Positions 40,375 to 50,774 of a stretch of 64,000 bases of DNA are shown piece after piece. The translations under genes and the position numbers were made by a program. Source of the stretch: Chitinophagaceae bacterium (GTDB lineage Bacteria; Bacteroidota; Bacteroidia; Chitinophagales; Chitinophagaceae); contig JADJBP010000001.1 of assembly GCA_016703625.1 (NCBI GenBank), forward strand, positions 806,001-870,000, written 5' to 3'. The notes beneath the pieces were generated by a model. The model saw nothing but the letters and a program-made list of their open reading frames with translations, ran no database searches and had not been told where the DNA came from. Positions within the stretch are counted from its first letter, which is position 1. Each line of letters starts with the position of its first letter.

Positions 40375-41629
40375 TTATTCAAAATCCGGATACAATAAAT
40401 ACTTCTTCCTGGTCGCTTTAAATGCATCCAGTTTTGGCTCCCAGCTTTTCCTGATCGCTGCTTCTGTTATACCATCTTTAACCTGTTGCATCAATTCATC
40501 ATTGCCTGCCAGTTTATTGATGAAATTATTCTTTAAAAAGAAACTGTCCTTGCCCGGGAATAACCGGTAAGCTTCGAGCAGGTATTTCAACTGAATTTTT
40601 TGATCTGCCATTTTTAAAACCTCTTCATTACTGCCACTTAAATACCAGCCATAACATTGCTGGTAAAAGCATTTGCTGTTTTTGGCGCCTGCGTTGGGTT
40701 TGGGTGTAAAAGCGTATAAATGTTCCGGTAATGTTGGGTGCCCGAAGATCCGGAAAGGCTTATCGGTTCCCCTGCCTTCACTCAAAACGGTACCTTCAAA
40801 AAAACAGGTGGAAGGGTAGAGGTAAATAGCCTGCATTTCCTTTAAATTGGGCGAAGGCATTACCGGCAAAATATATTTACTGTTATGGTCGTAATTTTTA
40901 CATTTGATCACCTGCATATGAAAAGGCGTATCAATGGTTGGATTGGTGGTAATATTGTAAGCATTGATGGCATTGGCTTTTGGGGATAACCGGTTTTCGC
41001 CTGTAAGCATTAACGCATATTCGCCGATCGTCATCCCATAAACAATGGGTACCGGCTGCATGCCGATAAAACTGGTAAATTTCATATCCAGTACAGGCCC
41101 GTCAACATAAAACCCATTGGGATTGGGCCGGTCGAGTATCATTAAGGGTTTATGGTTTTCAAGTGCAGCTTCAATAAAATACTGTAAAGAAGATATATAT
41201 GTATAGAACCTTACACCTACATCCTGGATATCAAAGATCAGCACATCCACATCCCTGAGGTCTTCAGGGGTAGGTTTTTTATGATCGCCATACAGGCTGA
41301 TAACCGGCAAACCGGTCTTTTTGTCTTTTTCATTTTTTACGTGTTCTCCTGCACCGGCATCGCCCCTGAAACCATGTTCGGGCCCGAAAATTTTTACAAC
41401 TTTTATGCCGCTGCTGAGCAGGGTATCTACCAGGTGGGTATTTTTTACCATACTGGTTTGATTGGCAAAAACAGCTACGGACTTGCCTTTCAGCATGGGC
41501 AGGTATACCTTCCATGCGTTCGGCACCGGGTTTTACCGGGTTATTGTCACTTTGTTTAACCGTAGTTTGTGCAGATGGCGAACAACAGGTAAACAGGACC
41601 GATATTAAGCAGGTTAATCCTTTAATCAT
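40375..41629 (-). CDS. DUF1343 / NamZ-like exo-beta-N-acetylmuramidase (frame broken near 41525)
   Basis: About 417 residues. DUF1343 proteins include NamZ (GH171), which removes terminal MurNAc from peptidoglycan fragments. Visible markers are GKSVAVFANQTSMV, FGPEHGFRGDAGAGE, VLIFDIQDVGVRFYTYIS and LMILDRPNPNGFYVDGP. The N-terminal piece in another frame carries a lipoprotein-like signal (ISVLFTCC). One extra G at about 41523-41526 explains the break. It is convergent with the response regulator, 6 bases away. Confidence 0.83.
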
Positions 41630-41807
41630 TTGCCAAATTTCATAAAATCTTTTCATTTGAAATTATTTATATGGTAATTTGCACCCGTTTTAACACAACC
41701 TGCCTTTTTTCTTCACTTGATCAGCAGAATTAAACCGGTAGAAACAGGTACTTAAAATATTGCCGGAGAACAATTCACCGGCAGATAACAAGATAAAAAA
41801 TAAAAAT

Positions 41808-42236
41808 ATGAAACAGGTAAAAGAAGGTGATGTTGTAAAAGTACATTACACAGGTAAGTTGGTTAATGGTGAGCAGTTTGATTCTTCAACCGGCAGGGAG
41901 CCGCTGGAGTTTACGGTTGGAGCCGGGCAAATGATCAAAGGATTTGATGATGCGATGCCGGGAATGAGTTTGGGTGAAAAGAAAACGATCAATATTGCAG
42001 CCGAAAATGCATATGGTGAAAGAAGTGAAGAGGCGATCATTGAGTTCCCGAAAGAAAATGTACCTGCCGATATGGTACTGGAACCCGGAATGCCGCTGAC
42101 CTTAAGCAACCAGGCAGGACAGCCCGTACCCGTAATTGTGGTGGAAGTAAAAGAAGAAGTGATCATTTTGGATGCCAATCATTTCCTGGCAGGACAGGAA
42201 TTGATATTTGATATTGAACTGGTAGAGATTTTGTGA
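41808..42236 (+). CDS. FKBP-type peptidyl-prolyl isomerase, SlyD-like
   Basis: A 142-residue protein folding enzyme. I chose ATG 41808. FKBP core residues are visible in VKVHYTGKLVNGEQFDSS and LEFTVGAGQMIKGFDDA. An insert-in-flap domain (about 68-120) follows, then the returning strand IFDIELVEIL. No His-rich tail is present. Its TGA stop is within the first unit of a heptamer array. Confidence 0.9.
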   Translation: MKQVKEGDVVKVHYTGKLVNGEQFDSSTGREPLEFTVGAGQMIKGFDDAMPGMSLGEKKTINIAAENAYGERSEEAIIEFPKENVPADMVLEPGMPLTLSNQAGQPVPVIVVEVKEEVIILDANHFLAGQELIFDIELVEIL

Positions 42237-42281
42237 GTCGAGAGTCGAGAGTCAAGAGTCAGGAGTCAGGAGTTGGGAGTT
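42233..42281. repeat. Heptamer array (nnGAGTC)x7 after the FKBP gene
   Basis: GTGAGTC, GAGAGTC, GAGAGTC, AAGAGTC, AGGAGTC, AGGAGTT, GGGAGTT. It begins at the last coding bases and contains the stop codon. With the facing array at 42293-42320 it forms GGGAGTTT...AAACTCCC, a perfect 8-bp stem. Confidence 0.92.
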
Positions 42282-42292
42282 TGAGCAATTTT

Positions 42293-42320
42293 AAACTCCC
42301 AATTCCTAATTCCTAATTAC
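42293..42320. repeat. Heptamer array facing the FKBP array
   Basis: AAACTCC, CAATTCC, TAATTCC, TAATTAC. The last unit contains the reverse-complement stop codon (42317-42319) of the convergent membrane protein gene. The two arrays together fill the gap between two stop codons and may act as a bidirectional terminator. Confidence 0.85.
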
Positions 42321-42868
42321 TTCTGCCCATACCACCAACCCAGCCAGATACCGGCCAATCCCCACCCGGCAATACTATCGATCAGTTCCCCGGTTAGCAC
42401 ATCCCAGCCAATACTCATCCAGTTGTGGCCCATATACCAAACAGATAAAAAACTGATTAAGCCAAAAGTAAGCGTAGTAGTGAATACATTATAAAACCGC
42501 CGGTCAGTCATTTTCCCGATCACCAGGCAGCACAGCCACATGCAGACCAGGCAGATGAGAAATGCCCGAATGATAGGCATTACCATATCTATTTTATGGG
42601 CTTTGTGGTAATTGATCACAGCCCAGGGCTTGCCTTCATTCTTCTTCATGAATTCTTCCATTTCACTGTGCGGGGTGCCAACCGGCATATTGGGTAACAA
42701 ATACTGGCCTTCTTCAGTTAGGCTGTTGCTGAGAACACTTAGTATACTGTCTTGGGCAGTTGTATGTTTCATGGCTTTTTCGTGAATTCCCATTACCATC
42801 CACGATGCAGCTTGCCAGCCAAATAGTAATATGGCCCCAACCAGTGAACCAATGATGATTTTTTTCAT
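42317..42868 (-). CDS. Membrane protein of unknown function
   Basis: A 183-residue product with four hydrophobic segments: about 5-25, 97-120, 128-148 and 160-178. A loop of about 70 residues lies between the first two (SLTEEGQYLLPNMPVG). Not recognised beyond a Bacteroidetes hypothetical. It is intact and convergent with the FKBP gene. Confidence 0.68.
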   Translation of the reverse strand: MKKIIIGSLVGAILLFGWQAASWMVMGIHEKAMKHTTAQDSILSVLSNSLTEEGQYLLPNMPVGTPHSEMEEFMKKNEGKPWAVINYHKAHKIDMVMPIIRAFLICLVCMWLCCLVIGKMTDRRFYNVFTTTLTFGLISFLSVWYMGHNWMSIGWDVLTGELIDSIAGWGLAGIWLGWWYGQK

Positions 42869-42999
42869 ATTGAATGTTTTAGGTTGTGAAAAATAGAAAC
42901 TTTGTTTTTAAAATGCAAGTGTTTGTTTTTGGCAAAGGGAAAAAAAGGAGAAATAGAGTTGTGCGTTAGTATACTGTACTATTTTCCTTCTTTTTATCC

Positions 43000-43031
43000 T
43001 TTGACCTCTTAGCCTATTTTAGTTAAGTTTG
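43000..43031 (+). promoter_or_regulatory. Bacteroidetes-type promoter of pepT
   Basis: TTTG at 43000-43003, 20 bases, then TAAGTTTG at 43024-43031. This matches the TTTG-N19/21-TAnnTTTG consensus of the primary sigma factor. The ATG at 43047 is 15 bases further, leaving a short leader. Confidence 0.75.
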
Positions 43032-43046
43032 TAATAAATTGAAAAC

Positions 43047-44298
43047 ATGATCCAGATCAGCCCCGATAATATTGCCGACCGTTTTATGCGTTATGTACAG
43101 ATCGATACGCAGAGTGACCCAACCAGTACAGCACATCCTACAACTGAAAAGCAGAAAGACCTGGCTAAATTGTTGCTGAAAGAATTGTACGGTATGGGTA
43201 TAACAGATGCCGGCACCGATGAGTTTGGATATGTGTATGCAACTATTCCTTCCAACAGTGATAAAAAAAATATTCCGGTCATTTGTTTTTGCGCCCATGT
43301 GGATACAGCGCCTGATTGCAGCGGTACAAATGTAAAGCCCATACTGCACCGCTATTATGATGGTAAAGATATTGTATTGCCTGATGATCCGTCGCAGGTA
43401 TTGCGGATGAGTGATTCGCCTTATTTGAAAAATCATATCAACAGCGGTGTGATCACCACCAGCGGAACCACTTTACTGGGAGCTGATGATAAAAGCGGGT
43501 GTGGCGGCTATTATGGAAGCTGCTTTATTTTTTGTGCAGAACCCGGCGATAAAACATGGGGCAATTAAAATTTTATTTACACCTGATGAGGAAGTAGGCC
43601 AGGGTACTGTCAAAGTGGACATGAAAAAACTGGGAGCCAATTTTGGTTATACCCTGGATGGCGGTGAAGCAGGAAGCCTGGAAGATGAAACCTTCAGCGC
43701 CGATGGTGCATTAATAACCATCAACGGTGTTATTACTCATCCCGGTTATGCCAAAGACAAACTGGTAAATGCATTGAAAGTTGCAGGTGCTGTGCTGGAT
43801 GCTTTACCAAAAACAGCATGGAGCCCGGAAACAACAGAAAAAAGAGAAGGTTTTGTGCACCCTACATCGGTTAATGGGATTGCTGAAAAAGCAACCATAC
43901 AATTTATTGTAAGGGATTTTACATTGGCCGGGTTACAACAGCATCATGAACGCCTGGAAAAAATAGCGGCAGAAACGGTTGCAAAATTCCCCGGGGCTGT
44001 AATGGAATATGTTTTACAGGAACAGTACCGCAACATGAAAGAAGTACTGGACAAATACCCCCAGGTTGCCGCATATGCCGAAGAAGCCATACAGCGTGCA
44101 GGGTTAACCGTTAAAAAGGAAAGTATCCGTGGGGGAACCGATGGCAGCCGCTTCAGTTATATCGGGATGCCCTGCCCCAATATTTTTACCGGTATGCAGA
44201 ATATACACAGCAAATTGGAATGGATCGGAACAAAGGATATGGCCAAAGCGGCAGAAACGATTGTGCACCTGGCGATGATCTGGGAGGAGAAGAGTTGA
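43047..44298 (+). CDS. Peptidase T (frame broken near 43497)
   Basis: Zinc tripeptidase, about 416 residues. Metal-site residues are visible in CFCAHVDTAPDCSG and LGADDKSG, in the catalytic FTPDEEVGQGT, and in the C-terminal RGGTDGSRFSYIGMPCPN. One extra G at 43498-43500 breaks the frame between DDKSG and VAAIMEAALFF. Removing it joins the two halves. A well-formed promoter lies directly upstream. Confidence 0.92.
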
Positions 44299-44308
44299 TC
44301 ACCGGTAG

Positions 44309-45343
44309 TTATTTTTTACCCTTCCTGTCATATCCGGTATACCACTCGGAAAAAACTTCCAGTTTGGAAAGGTTATTGGTATACCAGGCATTGTAATCTT
44401 CGGGGTAAGCTGACTGGGCTATGTAATAACAAAAGGATGCCGTATGGTTCTTTTTTGCAAGGTCATAAAAAAATGGCACATAAAAATCCCACCAAAAACC
44501 ACGGTTATTTTTTTTCAGTTCCCCCAAAATGGTAAAAAACGAATGGCTGTTTTCGGCAAACAGTTCCATGTATGACTTGTTTTTATTGGCTTCATTCATC
44601 TTGCCGGCTTCCAGGATACCCAGCATCAATTCAGCAGTATAGAATTCATCATCTTCCTTTTTTTTACCGGGTACCGTAATGGATGTTGATTTTTCATTTT
44701 CTTTCTTCACGCCGGTTTTTAATTGTTCCTGCAATAAACTCCAGGCTGTGGCCGACCGGTTGGATTTTGTTTCAAGCATTAAAAAATTGTACAGGGCCGG
44801 TATACTTTTTACGCGTTGCTCCTGCAGCGCCATTACATTACCGATTAATAAATGACTGCTTGCGTGTGCCGGGTTTAAGATCAAAGATTTTCCAGGCACG
44901 GTATGAACCCGTATGATCCTTTATATTGACAAAGGTTAAGGCAAGGTTATAATACAATAAATGGTTGTCCGGGCATTTTTTAATCCTGCTTTATAAACCA
45001 GTATGGCATCCTGCTTTTTTCCGGCATGATCCAGCGCAGTGCCTTTAACGATATATGCCTGGTCGGCAAAATCCGAGTTTGCTGCGATCACTTTATTGCT
45101 GTGTGAAATGGCGCCGGGGTAATTTTTCAGGGCAAGGTAAGTTGAGGCCATTTCATAATTTGCAAATGCCGATCCGGGGTTTAACTTCAATGCTTTTTTA
45201 TATAATCCAACTGCACCTTCATAATCTCCTTTATCATGTAATTCAATTCCCTTATTTACAAGATCAGTGATGGCGGCTTCCTGTGCATAAACACCCGCAT
45301 ACAGTAAAATACAAAGCAGTAATAATGTTATTGTTTTTCTCAT
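44309..45343 (-). CDS. Exported TPR-repeat protein (two frame breaks)
   Basis: About 345 residues. Signal peptide at 1-20 (YAGVYAQ). TPR repeats occupy about 25-135 (LHDKGDYEGAVGLYKKALKL; NPGSAFANYEMASTYLALKN). The C-terminal half (ELMLGILEAGKMNEANKNKS) is unrecognised. One-base losses at about 44965 (LKKCPDNHLLYYNLALTF) and 44896 (RAWKSLILNPAH) explain the breaks. Confidence 0.72.
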
Positions 45344-45355
45344 GCGACCTTTTTT

Positions 45356-45832
45356 CTAAAACGTTTTAAGGAAACTCTTTTCAAGAAACTTCCTGTATTT
45401 CTTCTTTAGTTTAAAATTATTTTTAGGATCATCACAATAGGCCAGTACCAATTTGCAGGCCTGATGTTCAATACGCATGGGGTTAACAGCTTCTGCTTTG
45501 TTCTCCAGGCTGTATTTTGTCATGGCAGCTACGAATAAACTCAGCAGGTTCCTGTCATTACTGATATCCAGAACAACACCCTGCATATAAAAACTGTAAT
45601 CTTTGGTACCCGTTACCCAGTTTGATAAAAATTGCAGGGCCCCCGACCTGCCTGCATCAATCTCAATAAAAGGCGTGGTGAGTATAAAGGTTGCTGCTGA
45701 TAAGGCCAGTGGTTCTGTTTCCCTGTAATCAGAAGGTTTTTCCAGTTTAATATCCTGGTAGGGATAAACGGTCTGGCAGACAGCCGTCTTATAGAAGAAA
45801 ATAAAGCATATAAAAAATAAGAATTTATTCAT
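45356..45832 (-). CDS. Exported protein of unknown function
   Basis: A 158-residue product starting at ATG 45832 with a signal peptide (MNKFLFFICFIFFYKTAVCQ); the open frame upstream of that is not protein-like. The mature part is charged, with ETEPLALSAATFILTTPF and a Lys-rich end (KKKYRKFLEKSFLKTF). It lies 12 bases after the TPR gene on the same strand and may share its operon. Confidence 0.65.
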   Translation of the reverse strand: MNKFLFFICFIFFYKTAVCQTVYPYQDIKLEKPSDYRETEPLALSAATFILTTPFIEIDAGRSGALQFLSNWVTGTKDYSFYMQGVVLDISNDRNLLSLFVAAMTKYSLENKAEAVNPMRIEHQACKLVLAYCDDPKNNFKLKKKYRKFLEKSFLKTF

Positions 45833-46491
45833 GATCAATAATTTGATTCCGGCAATTGATTTAAACCAGGTCAACAAAATGTAAAGCTCACCTTGTACTT
45901 TTGGTATTTTAGTACATGTTATAAAAAGCGGAACCTGTAAACCAGTGCATAAAATTACATTAAATCTGTAACCGAAAATAACAAAGCTACAATGCACCCT
46001 GTTGGTGAACTGTGCCCGGCTTATTTCCAGTAACTTAATTTTTAAGCTCTCCTCCAGGTAACCTGTGAATTAAAAAGTAAAACGCCTGTTTTCAATCTGG
46101 CCAGTTTTACTCATTTTGAAAAAGCGAATTTTCCTTTACGGATAATCTTATTTTAAATTCCAACCCCTTGGTTTTCGAATCATTAATAACACCGGATCTT
46201 AAAAAATCTTATAGTATTTGGTGGGGACTTGCCTGGTCAAAATAGGAAAATATTATTAAATATGCAATTCATTGATTTATAAATATTTACGAAACATAAT
46301 AAAGGAACGGTTACTTAAAAACGCAGGATGAGGTAAATGGTGAACGATCTTTCCTCATTATTACAACAGTGCGCCGGCAGAATAGCCGTCTTTTAATTTG
46401 TAAATACGCAACTGTTTTTCATTTCTGATGGTCTGACTATTTAAGAGGAAGCCTGAATTTGGATACTTTTTTTAACCTAAACAATAATAAT
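45833..46491. other. Long intergenic region
   Basis: About 660 bases between divergent genes with no reading frame that looks like protein. The stretch is AT-rich. A TAnnnTTTG-like word (TAGTATTTG) lies near 46214, but no full promoter is clear. It may carry the 5' regions of both flanking genes; I see no tRNA or other structured RNA. Confidence 0.4.
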
Positions 46492-46782
46492 TTGAAACAT
46501 TTAATTAAATCCCGTTTTATTAAACATGCTTCGATGCTGTGTTTTTTAATGGTAACAGGCGCAATAGCCCTGGCACAGGACAGTACCGTTACATCAGCTA
46601 AAACTTCAACAGCTACAACCGAAACAACTACCTGGTATGCCGAACCATGGGTATGGGCTGTGGGCGGATTGGTATTAATATTGGTGATTGTGGCACTGGT
46701 GAAGGGGAAACAGTGGCGGCAGCAGCAGCGGCCGTACAGATAAAGTAACGGTCACAAAACAACTTCATCTGATGTAAATTAG
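46492..46782 (+). CDS. Small exported membrane protein (two frame breaks)
   Basis: About 96 residues. TTG 46492 opens LKHLIKSRFIKHASMLCF, matched by its convergent paralog. A signal-like stretch (GAIALAQ), a Thr/Ser linker and one membrane segment (about residues 60-80, VWAVGGLVLILVIVALVKG) follow. Restoring one base near 46704 and one A near 46757 gives the Ser/Gly-rich tail SGGSSSGRTDKVTVTK, ending at TAG 46780-46782. That tail is usual in small Bacteroidetes membrane proteins. Function unknown. Confidence 0.65.
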
Positions 46783-46794
46783 ATTTGATCCGGA

Positions 46795-46833
46795 GCATTA
46801 AAAAAGCCTTGCATTGCAAGGCTTTTTTAATGC
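46795..46833. terminator. Bidirectional intrinsic terminator
   Basis: GCATTAAAAAAGCCTTGCA continues to its perfect reverse complement, with A tract before and T tract after, so it works in both directions for the convergent small-protein genes. The core stem is GCCTTGC/GCAAGGC. Confidence 0.92.
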
Positions 46834-46846
46834 TGTTCATTTCTAT

Positions 46847-47091
46847 TTAATTTTTAGAACTGTTATTACGCAGCAGTGCTACCAGCAATAAAATGAAAAC
46901 AGCACCGCCAACAATAATCCATATCCAGTACTTCTCAAAGAAATTACCGCCCTTTATCCGGGTTGGTATTGATGTCGATTGTCTACTTTTTTTCTCCTGG
47001 GCAAACCCGATCAGGGAAAACAGGGTCATGGCAATATCATTGCTGCCCTGTCACACGTTTTTTTTACATGTGCTGTAATAAATTGTTTCAT
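46847..47091 (-). CDS. Small exported membrane protein, paralog of the preceding gene (frame broken near 47035)
   Basis: About 81 residues. ATG 47091 opens MKQFITAHVKKTCDRAAMIL. After one lost base (about 47028-47036) it continues MTLFSLIGFAQEKKSRQ. Layout matches the convergent neighbour: signal-like N-terminus, polar linker, one membrane segment (EKYWIWIIVGGAVFILLLVA) and a short Ser/Asn-rich tail. Confidence 0.65.
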
Positions 47092-47337
47092 AATGTTAGA
47101 TGTTGATTTAATAATACCTGTGGGGTAAATATCATGCCAACATGACTTACATTATTTTTGAGTACAGTTATTCTTTTACATTTTTGGGTCAGCGCACCGG
47201 GTTTACCGGACTTTTTTAAGGGCAATTTGTATAGTTTCTTTTTTTATTTATATAATTAACATTTTTTAAAAAAGGGAGTAAATAATAAATATCTGCTGAT
47301 TTATCTGGCTCACGCATGATGTATCCTGTATACTGCC

Positions 47338-49359
47338 CTATTGTTTGGTTTTAGGATTTAAAAATACTGGATCTGGGAGTTGGGTATTGTTATTGGCTGG
47401 GTTCATGGCTGTTTTTTTTTCATCTTCAATAACTGCACTCATGTCTTTTACTATATCTTCATCAGTAGCTACGATTCCCCTGTTTTCGGCAGCGTAGATC
47501 AAATTACCGTTTTTACCTATTACAAATTTCCTGGGAATGCCCTCCACTTTATAATCTTTTACTGTTTTATTATGTACATCAAACAATACATTAAAACTGT
47601 ATTTATTTTCCTGCATATATACAGCAATTTCCTTTTCCTTTTTTTCAGACAGATCATTTTCCCAGGTATCAATAAAAAGAAAAACAACATCCGGGTCATT
47701 TGCATATTTATTCACCAGATCCTGCATGGCCGGAAACGTAGCTTTGCAGGGTGCACACCAGGTTGCCCAAAAATCAAGAACCACGATTTTATTTTTTAAT
47801 GCAGACAGTGTTACTGTTTCGCCTTTCATATTTTTCAGTGAAAAATCAGGTGACTTTAATGTTCCATAAACAGACTTAATAGACGCTTCATTTTTTTGCC
47901 TTGCAAGCATCAGCGATATTTCCTGCAGCCTGCTAAACTCATCTTCGGGAAGGTTTAATTGATTATAGATAGATCCCAATTGCTGCATCATTACCGGCGA
48001 CTTTACACCCGATAGTAATTTTGTTTCAGGAACTGCCTTGTAAATGCAGTGCCTTTGCTTTTCGGCATAGGGAAGCATAGCGTTCCATGCCACCTGTATT
48101 CAATTCCTTGCCCTGCCTGCTCACCAGGTCCTGGTAATAAAAAGCAGAATCGGTTTGCCCCAGCTTATACATGATGCATGCGTAAGTATCATAAAAACTA
48201 AAATGGGTATCTTTCATTCCTTCATAAGCACTTACATCCATATTCGCGGAATCTTTCAGCATCTCCCCACTGTAATGTATCGACCTTGCTATGGCTTTTT
48301 TTAGCATGTTGCAGGTAATTTTCTGAGATATCATTTTGCTTGCTGATCACCCGCCAGGTATAAAAATTGTACAGGTATGCTGTACGTATCTTTTCAGTAA
48401 CCAATTGTTCATAGGGTAAAGCAGCAGCCCAGTTTGAATCCTGTATGCAGGTAGAAATAAATGCATTGTAAAAAACGTCCCTGGTTTTTGAAGAACTGTC
48501 ATTAAACCTTTGCTATACTCATCCAAAGCTGCAAGCATTGCTCTGTTCCTTTTATCATTTTTTTGGTAATAATTGTTCCAGAATTTTCTTTGGCTCTTTT
48601 GCCATTGGGAAAGGCAATATCAATTTTATCATCAACAACTTTTTTTCATCACCCATTTTAACCTGCTGTAAATACGTGCAGCTTTTGTCCATTTTTACTT
48701 CATCATTTTTAGCCTGCAGTAACAGGTTGGCATGATCAAGCAAAAGGCTGCCTGCCGGTTTTTTCGTTTTCGGCATACCGGAGAAAAAGATATTCGAGGT
48801 AAGGATTTTCTTTTTTTAATTCCGGGTGCAATTGATAACTGTCTTCATACATTTTGATAAGTGCCTGGCTGGATCTGCTTTTTAAGGCAAGTTCATAAAC
48901 CGCATAATCATCCAGTAACCCGGCCAGGTCTGTTTTTTCGTAATTAAACCGTTTACCCTCTTTATTATGTAAGTAAATGATATATCCGTTTTCGTTATTG
49001 TTGTCAAATATTATTTTCTTTTCCATCACCAGGCTGTTTTTTACCGGTATTATTTTACCGGGTACTATAATACTGAACATTAATACCGATGTAGAATCCG
49101 GCGCTTTAAAGGTAAACCGGTATGAATCAGCCACTTTATTTACCCGGATGGTTTTGGTGAAAAACTGCTCATTTGTTTGATACACAACCATCGCCTGTAT
49201 GATGCCGGGAACCATAATATTTTTTGGTGGTTGATACAGGTACATATTGGAAACTCCTGCTTTCGGTTTTGGCTCCAGGGATCTGATGCTGCCCTGGTTT
49301 TGGGCACTGCATATTGAAAAAATAAATAACCCTGCAATGGACAATATGTTTTTTTTCAT
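47338..49359 (-). CDS. TlpA-like thiol:disulfide reductase with long N-terminal domain (about five frame breaks)
   Basis: About 670 residues in at least six pieces. ATG 49359 gives a signal peptide (MKKNILSIAGLFIFSICSAQ). The N-terminal 200 residues are beta-rich; a helical middle follows. The C-terminal thioredoxin domain (from about 47870 down) has FWATWCAPCKATFPAMQDL with the CxxC active site, then DTWEN and VEGIPRKFVIGKNGN with the cis-Pro. Breaks lie near 48775, 48540, 48400, 48310 and 48085. This kind of protein reduces disulfides in the periplasm, and Bacteroidetes carry many of them. Confidence 0.75.
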
Positions 49360-49665
49360 CGGGAATTTATTAATTTGTTCGAAAAGAAATGGATGATCAA
49401 TACTCAATCCACATTAAGTGAATTCAGCAAATAGCAGGTAACAATGTATAGCCGGTTTAAGATACAAGGTATACGATTATTTTTATAAATGTCCACAAGG
49501 ATAAGATTGGCAATTTGTTAAGCCAATCCCAGGCTACTTTCAACGAAAGATTTATTAAACCCCTGAATGCTATGATCATAAAACGGCTTGCCTGAACAAA
49601 GCAACTCAAAGATTTCCTGCCCGGAACTTATTTTTTTTATATCTTCATCAACTAAACCAATAAAT
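49360..49665. other. Intergenic region between TlpA-like and SPFH genes
   Basis: 306 bases between divergent genes. One plus-strand frame is open from 49588, but the SPFH family start and composition put the true start at 49666. No repeat, hairpin or clear promoter was recognised. Confidence 0.4.
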
Positions 49666-50592
49666 ATGGAGTTTTTACAACAATACTGGTGGGTAATCGT
49701 TTTGGTGCTCGCCTTATTAGGGTGCTTTGTAACCGTTAACCAGGGTTTTATCGGCGTGGTAACCATGTTTGGTAAATACCGTCGTATCATGCGGCCGGGA
49801 CTGAATTTCAAGATCCCTTTCCTGGAGCAGATATTTAAAAAAGTAAGTATCCAGAACCGTTCGGTAGAACTGGAGTTCCAGGCAGTAACCGTTGACCAGG
49901 CGAATGTATATTTTAAATCGATGCTCTTGTATTCGGTACAGAACGAACAGGAAGAAACCATTCAGAAAGTGGCGTTTAAATTCATCAGCGATAAAGACCT
50001 GATGCAGGCCTTGATACGTACTGTTGAGGGAAGTATCCGTGCTTTTGTTTCTACCAAAAGGCAGGCAGAGGTTTTAAACGTACGCCGGGACATTGTTGAA
50101 AATGTAAAGGAACAGGTTGACGTAGCCCTGGAAGGCTGGGGTTATCACTTACAGGATCTACAGATCAATGACATCACTTTTGATGAAGCTATCATTACCA
50201 GTATGAGCAAAGTGGTTGCATCAAATAACTTAAAGGCAGCGGCTGAAAATGAGGGCCAGGCACTCTTAATTACCAAAACCAAGGCAGCCGAAGCAGAGGG
50301 TAATGCCATCAAGATCGCAGCAGAAGCAGAAAGACTGGCAGCCCAGTTACGTGGACAGGGTGTGGCGCTGTTCCGGGAAGAAGTGGCCAAGGGTATGAGC
50401 CAGGCTGCAACTGAAATGAAACAGGCCAACCTCGATACCAATGTGATCCTTTTCAGCATGTGGGTGGAAGCCATCAAGAATTTTGCCGAATATGGAAAGG
50501 GAAATGTGATCTTCCTGGATGGCGGCAGCGATGGTATGGAAAGAACCATGAAACAGATCATGGCCATGCAGCAACTGGAATCGAAAAAATAG
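49666..50592 (+). CDS. SPFH/band-7 (stomatin-like) membrane protein
   Basis: 308 residues with an N-terminal membrane anchor (about 6-24), then the band-7 domain (FIGVVTMFGKYRRIMRPGLNF; AFVSTKRQAEVLNVRRDI) and a coiled-coil Ala/Glu-rich C-terminal half (KTKAAEAEGNAIKIAAEAE). Stomatin/QmcA-like proteins form ring assemblies in membrane microdomains and act with proteases; which partner is used here is not visible. A strong terminator follows. Confidence 0.85.
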   Translation: MEFLQQYWWVIVLVLALLGCFVTVNQGFIGVVTMFGKYRRIMRPGLNFKIPFLEQIFKKVSIQNRSVELEFQAVTVDQANVYFKSMLLYSVQNEQEETIQKVAFKFISDKDLMQALIRTVEGSIRAFVSTKRQAEVLNVRRDIVENVKEQVDVALEGWGYHLQDLQINDITFDEAIITSMSKVVASNNLKAAAENEGQALLITKTKAAEAEGNAIKIAAEAERLAAQLRGQGVALFREEVAKGMSQAATEMKQANLDTNVILFSMWVEAIKNFAEYGKGNVIFLDGGSDGMERTMKQIMAMQQLESKK

Positions 50593-50615
50593 CCTGTTGA
50601 TAAAACATAATTTCC

Positions 50616-50639
50616 GCCCCGGTTTACCGGGGCTTTTTT
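50616..50639 (+). terminator. Intrinsic terminator of the SPFH gene
   Basis: GCCCCGG TTTA CCGGGGC followed by TTTTTT, a 7-bp GC-rich stem with a 4-base loop, 24 bases past the stop. Confidence 0.92.
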
Positions 50640-50725
50640 ATTTTATGGAATTATAAATCGCAAGATTAACATTTTGTTATGCAGCTATTGTAAATTTGTT
50701 TCGTTTCATTGCATAACTGAATAGT

Positions 50726-50755
50726 TTTGGCATAATTATAGCGCAGCTAACTTTA
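50726..50755 (+). promoter_or_regulatory. Putative promoter of the ExbB/ExbD operon
   Basis: TTTG at 50726-50729, then 18 bases, then TAACTTTA (one mismatch to TAnnTTTG) at 50748-50755, 19 bases before the ATG. Confidence 0.5.
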
Positions 50756-50774
50756 CAAATCAAACCCGGCATAC

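Noticed and set aside
45833..46491. tRNA or structured RNA in the long gap
   Set aside because: No cloverleaf, conserved T-loop word or long stem was found by reading both strands.
47338..49359. Several separate small genes upstream of the thioredoxin domain
   Set aside because: They are pieces of a single TlpA-like protein cut by indels: one signal peptide at the start, one thioredoxin domain at the end, and no start sites between.
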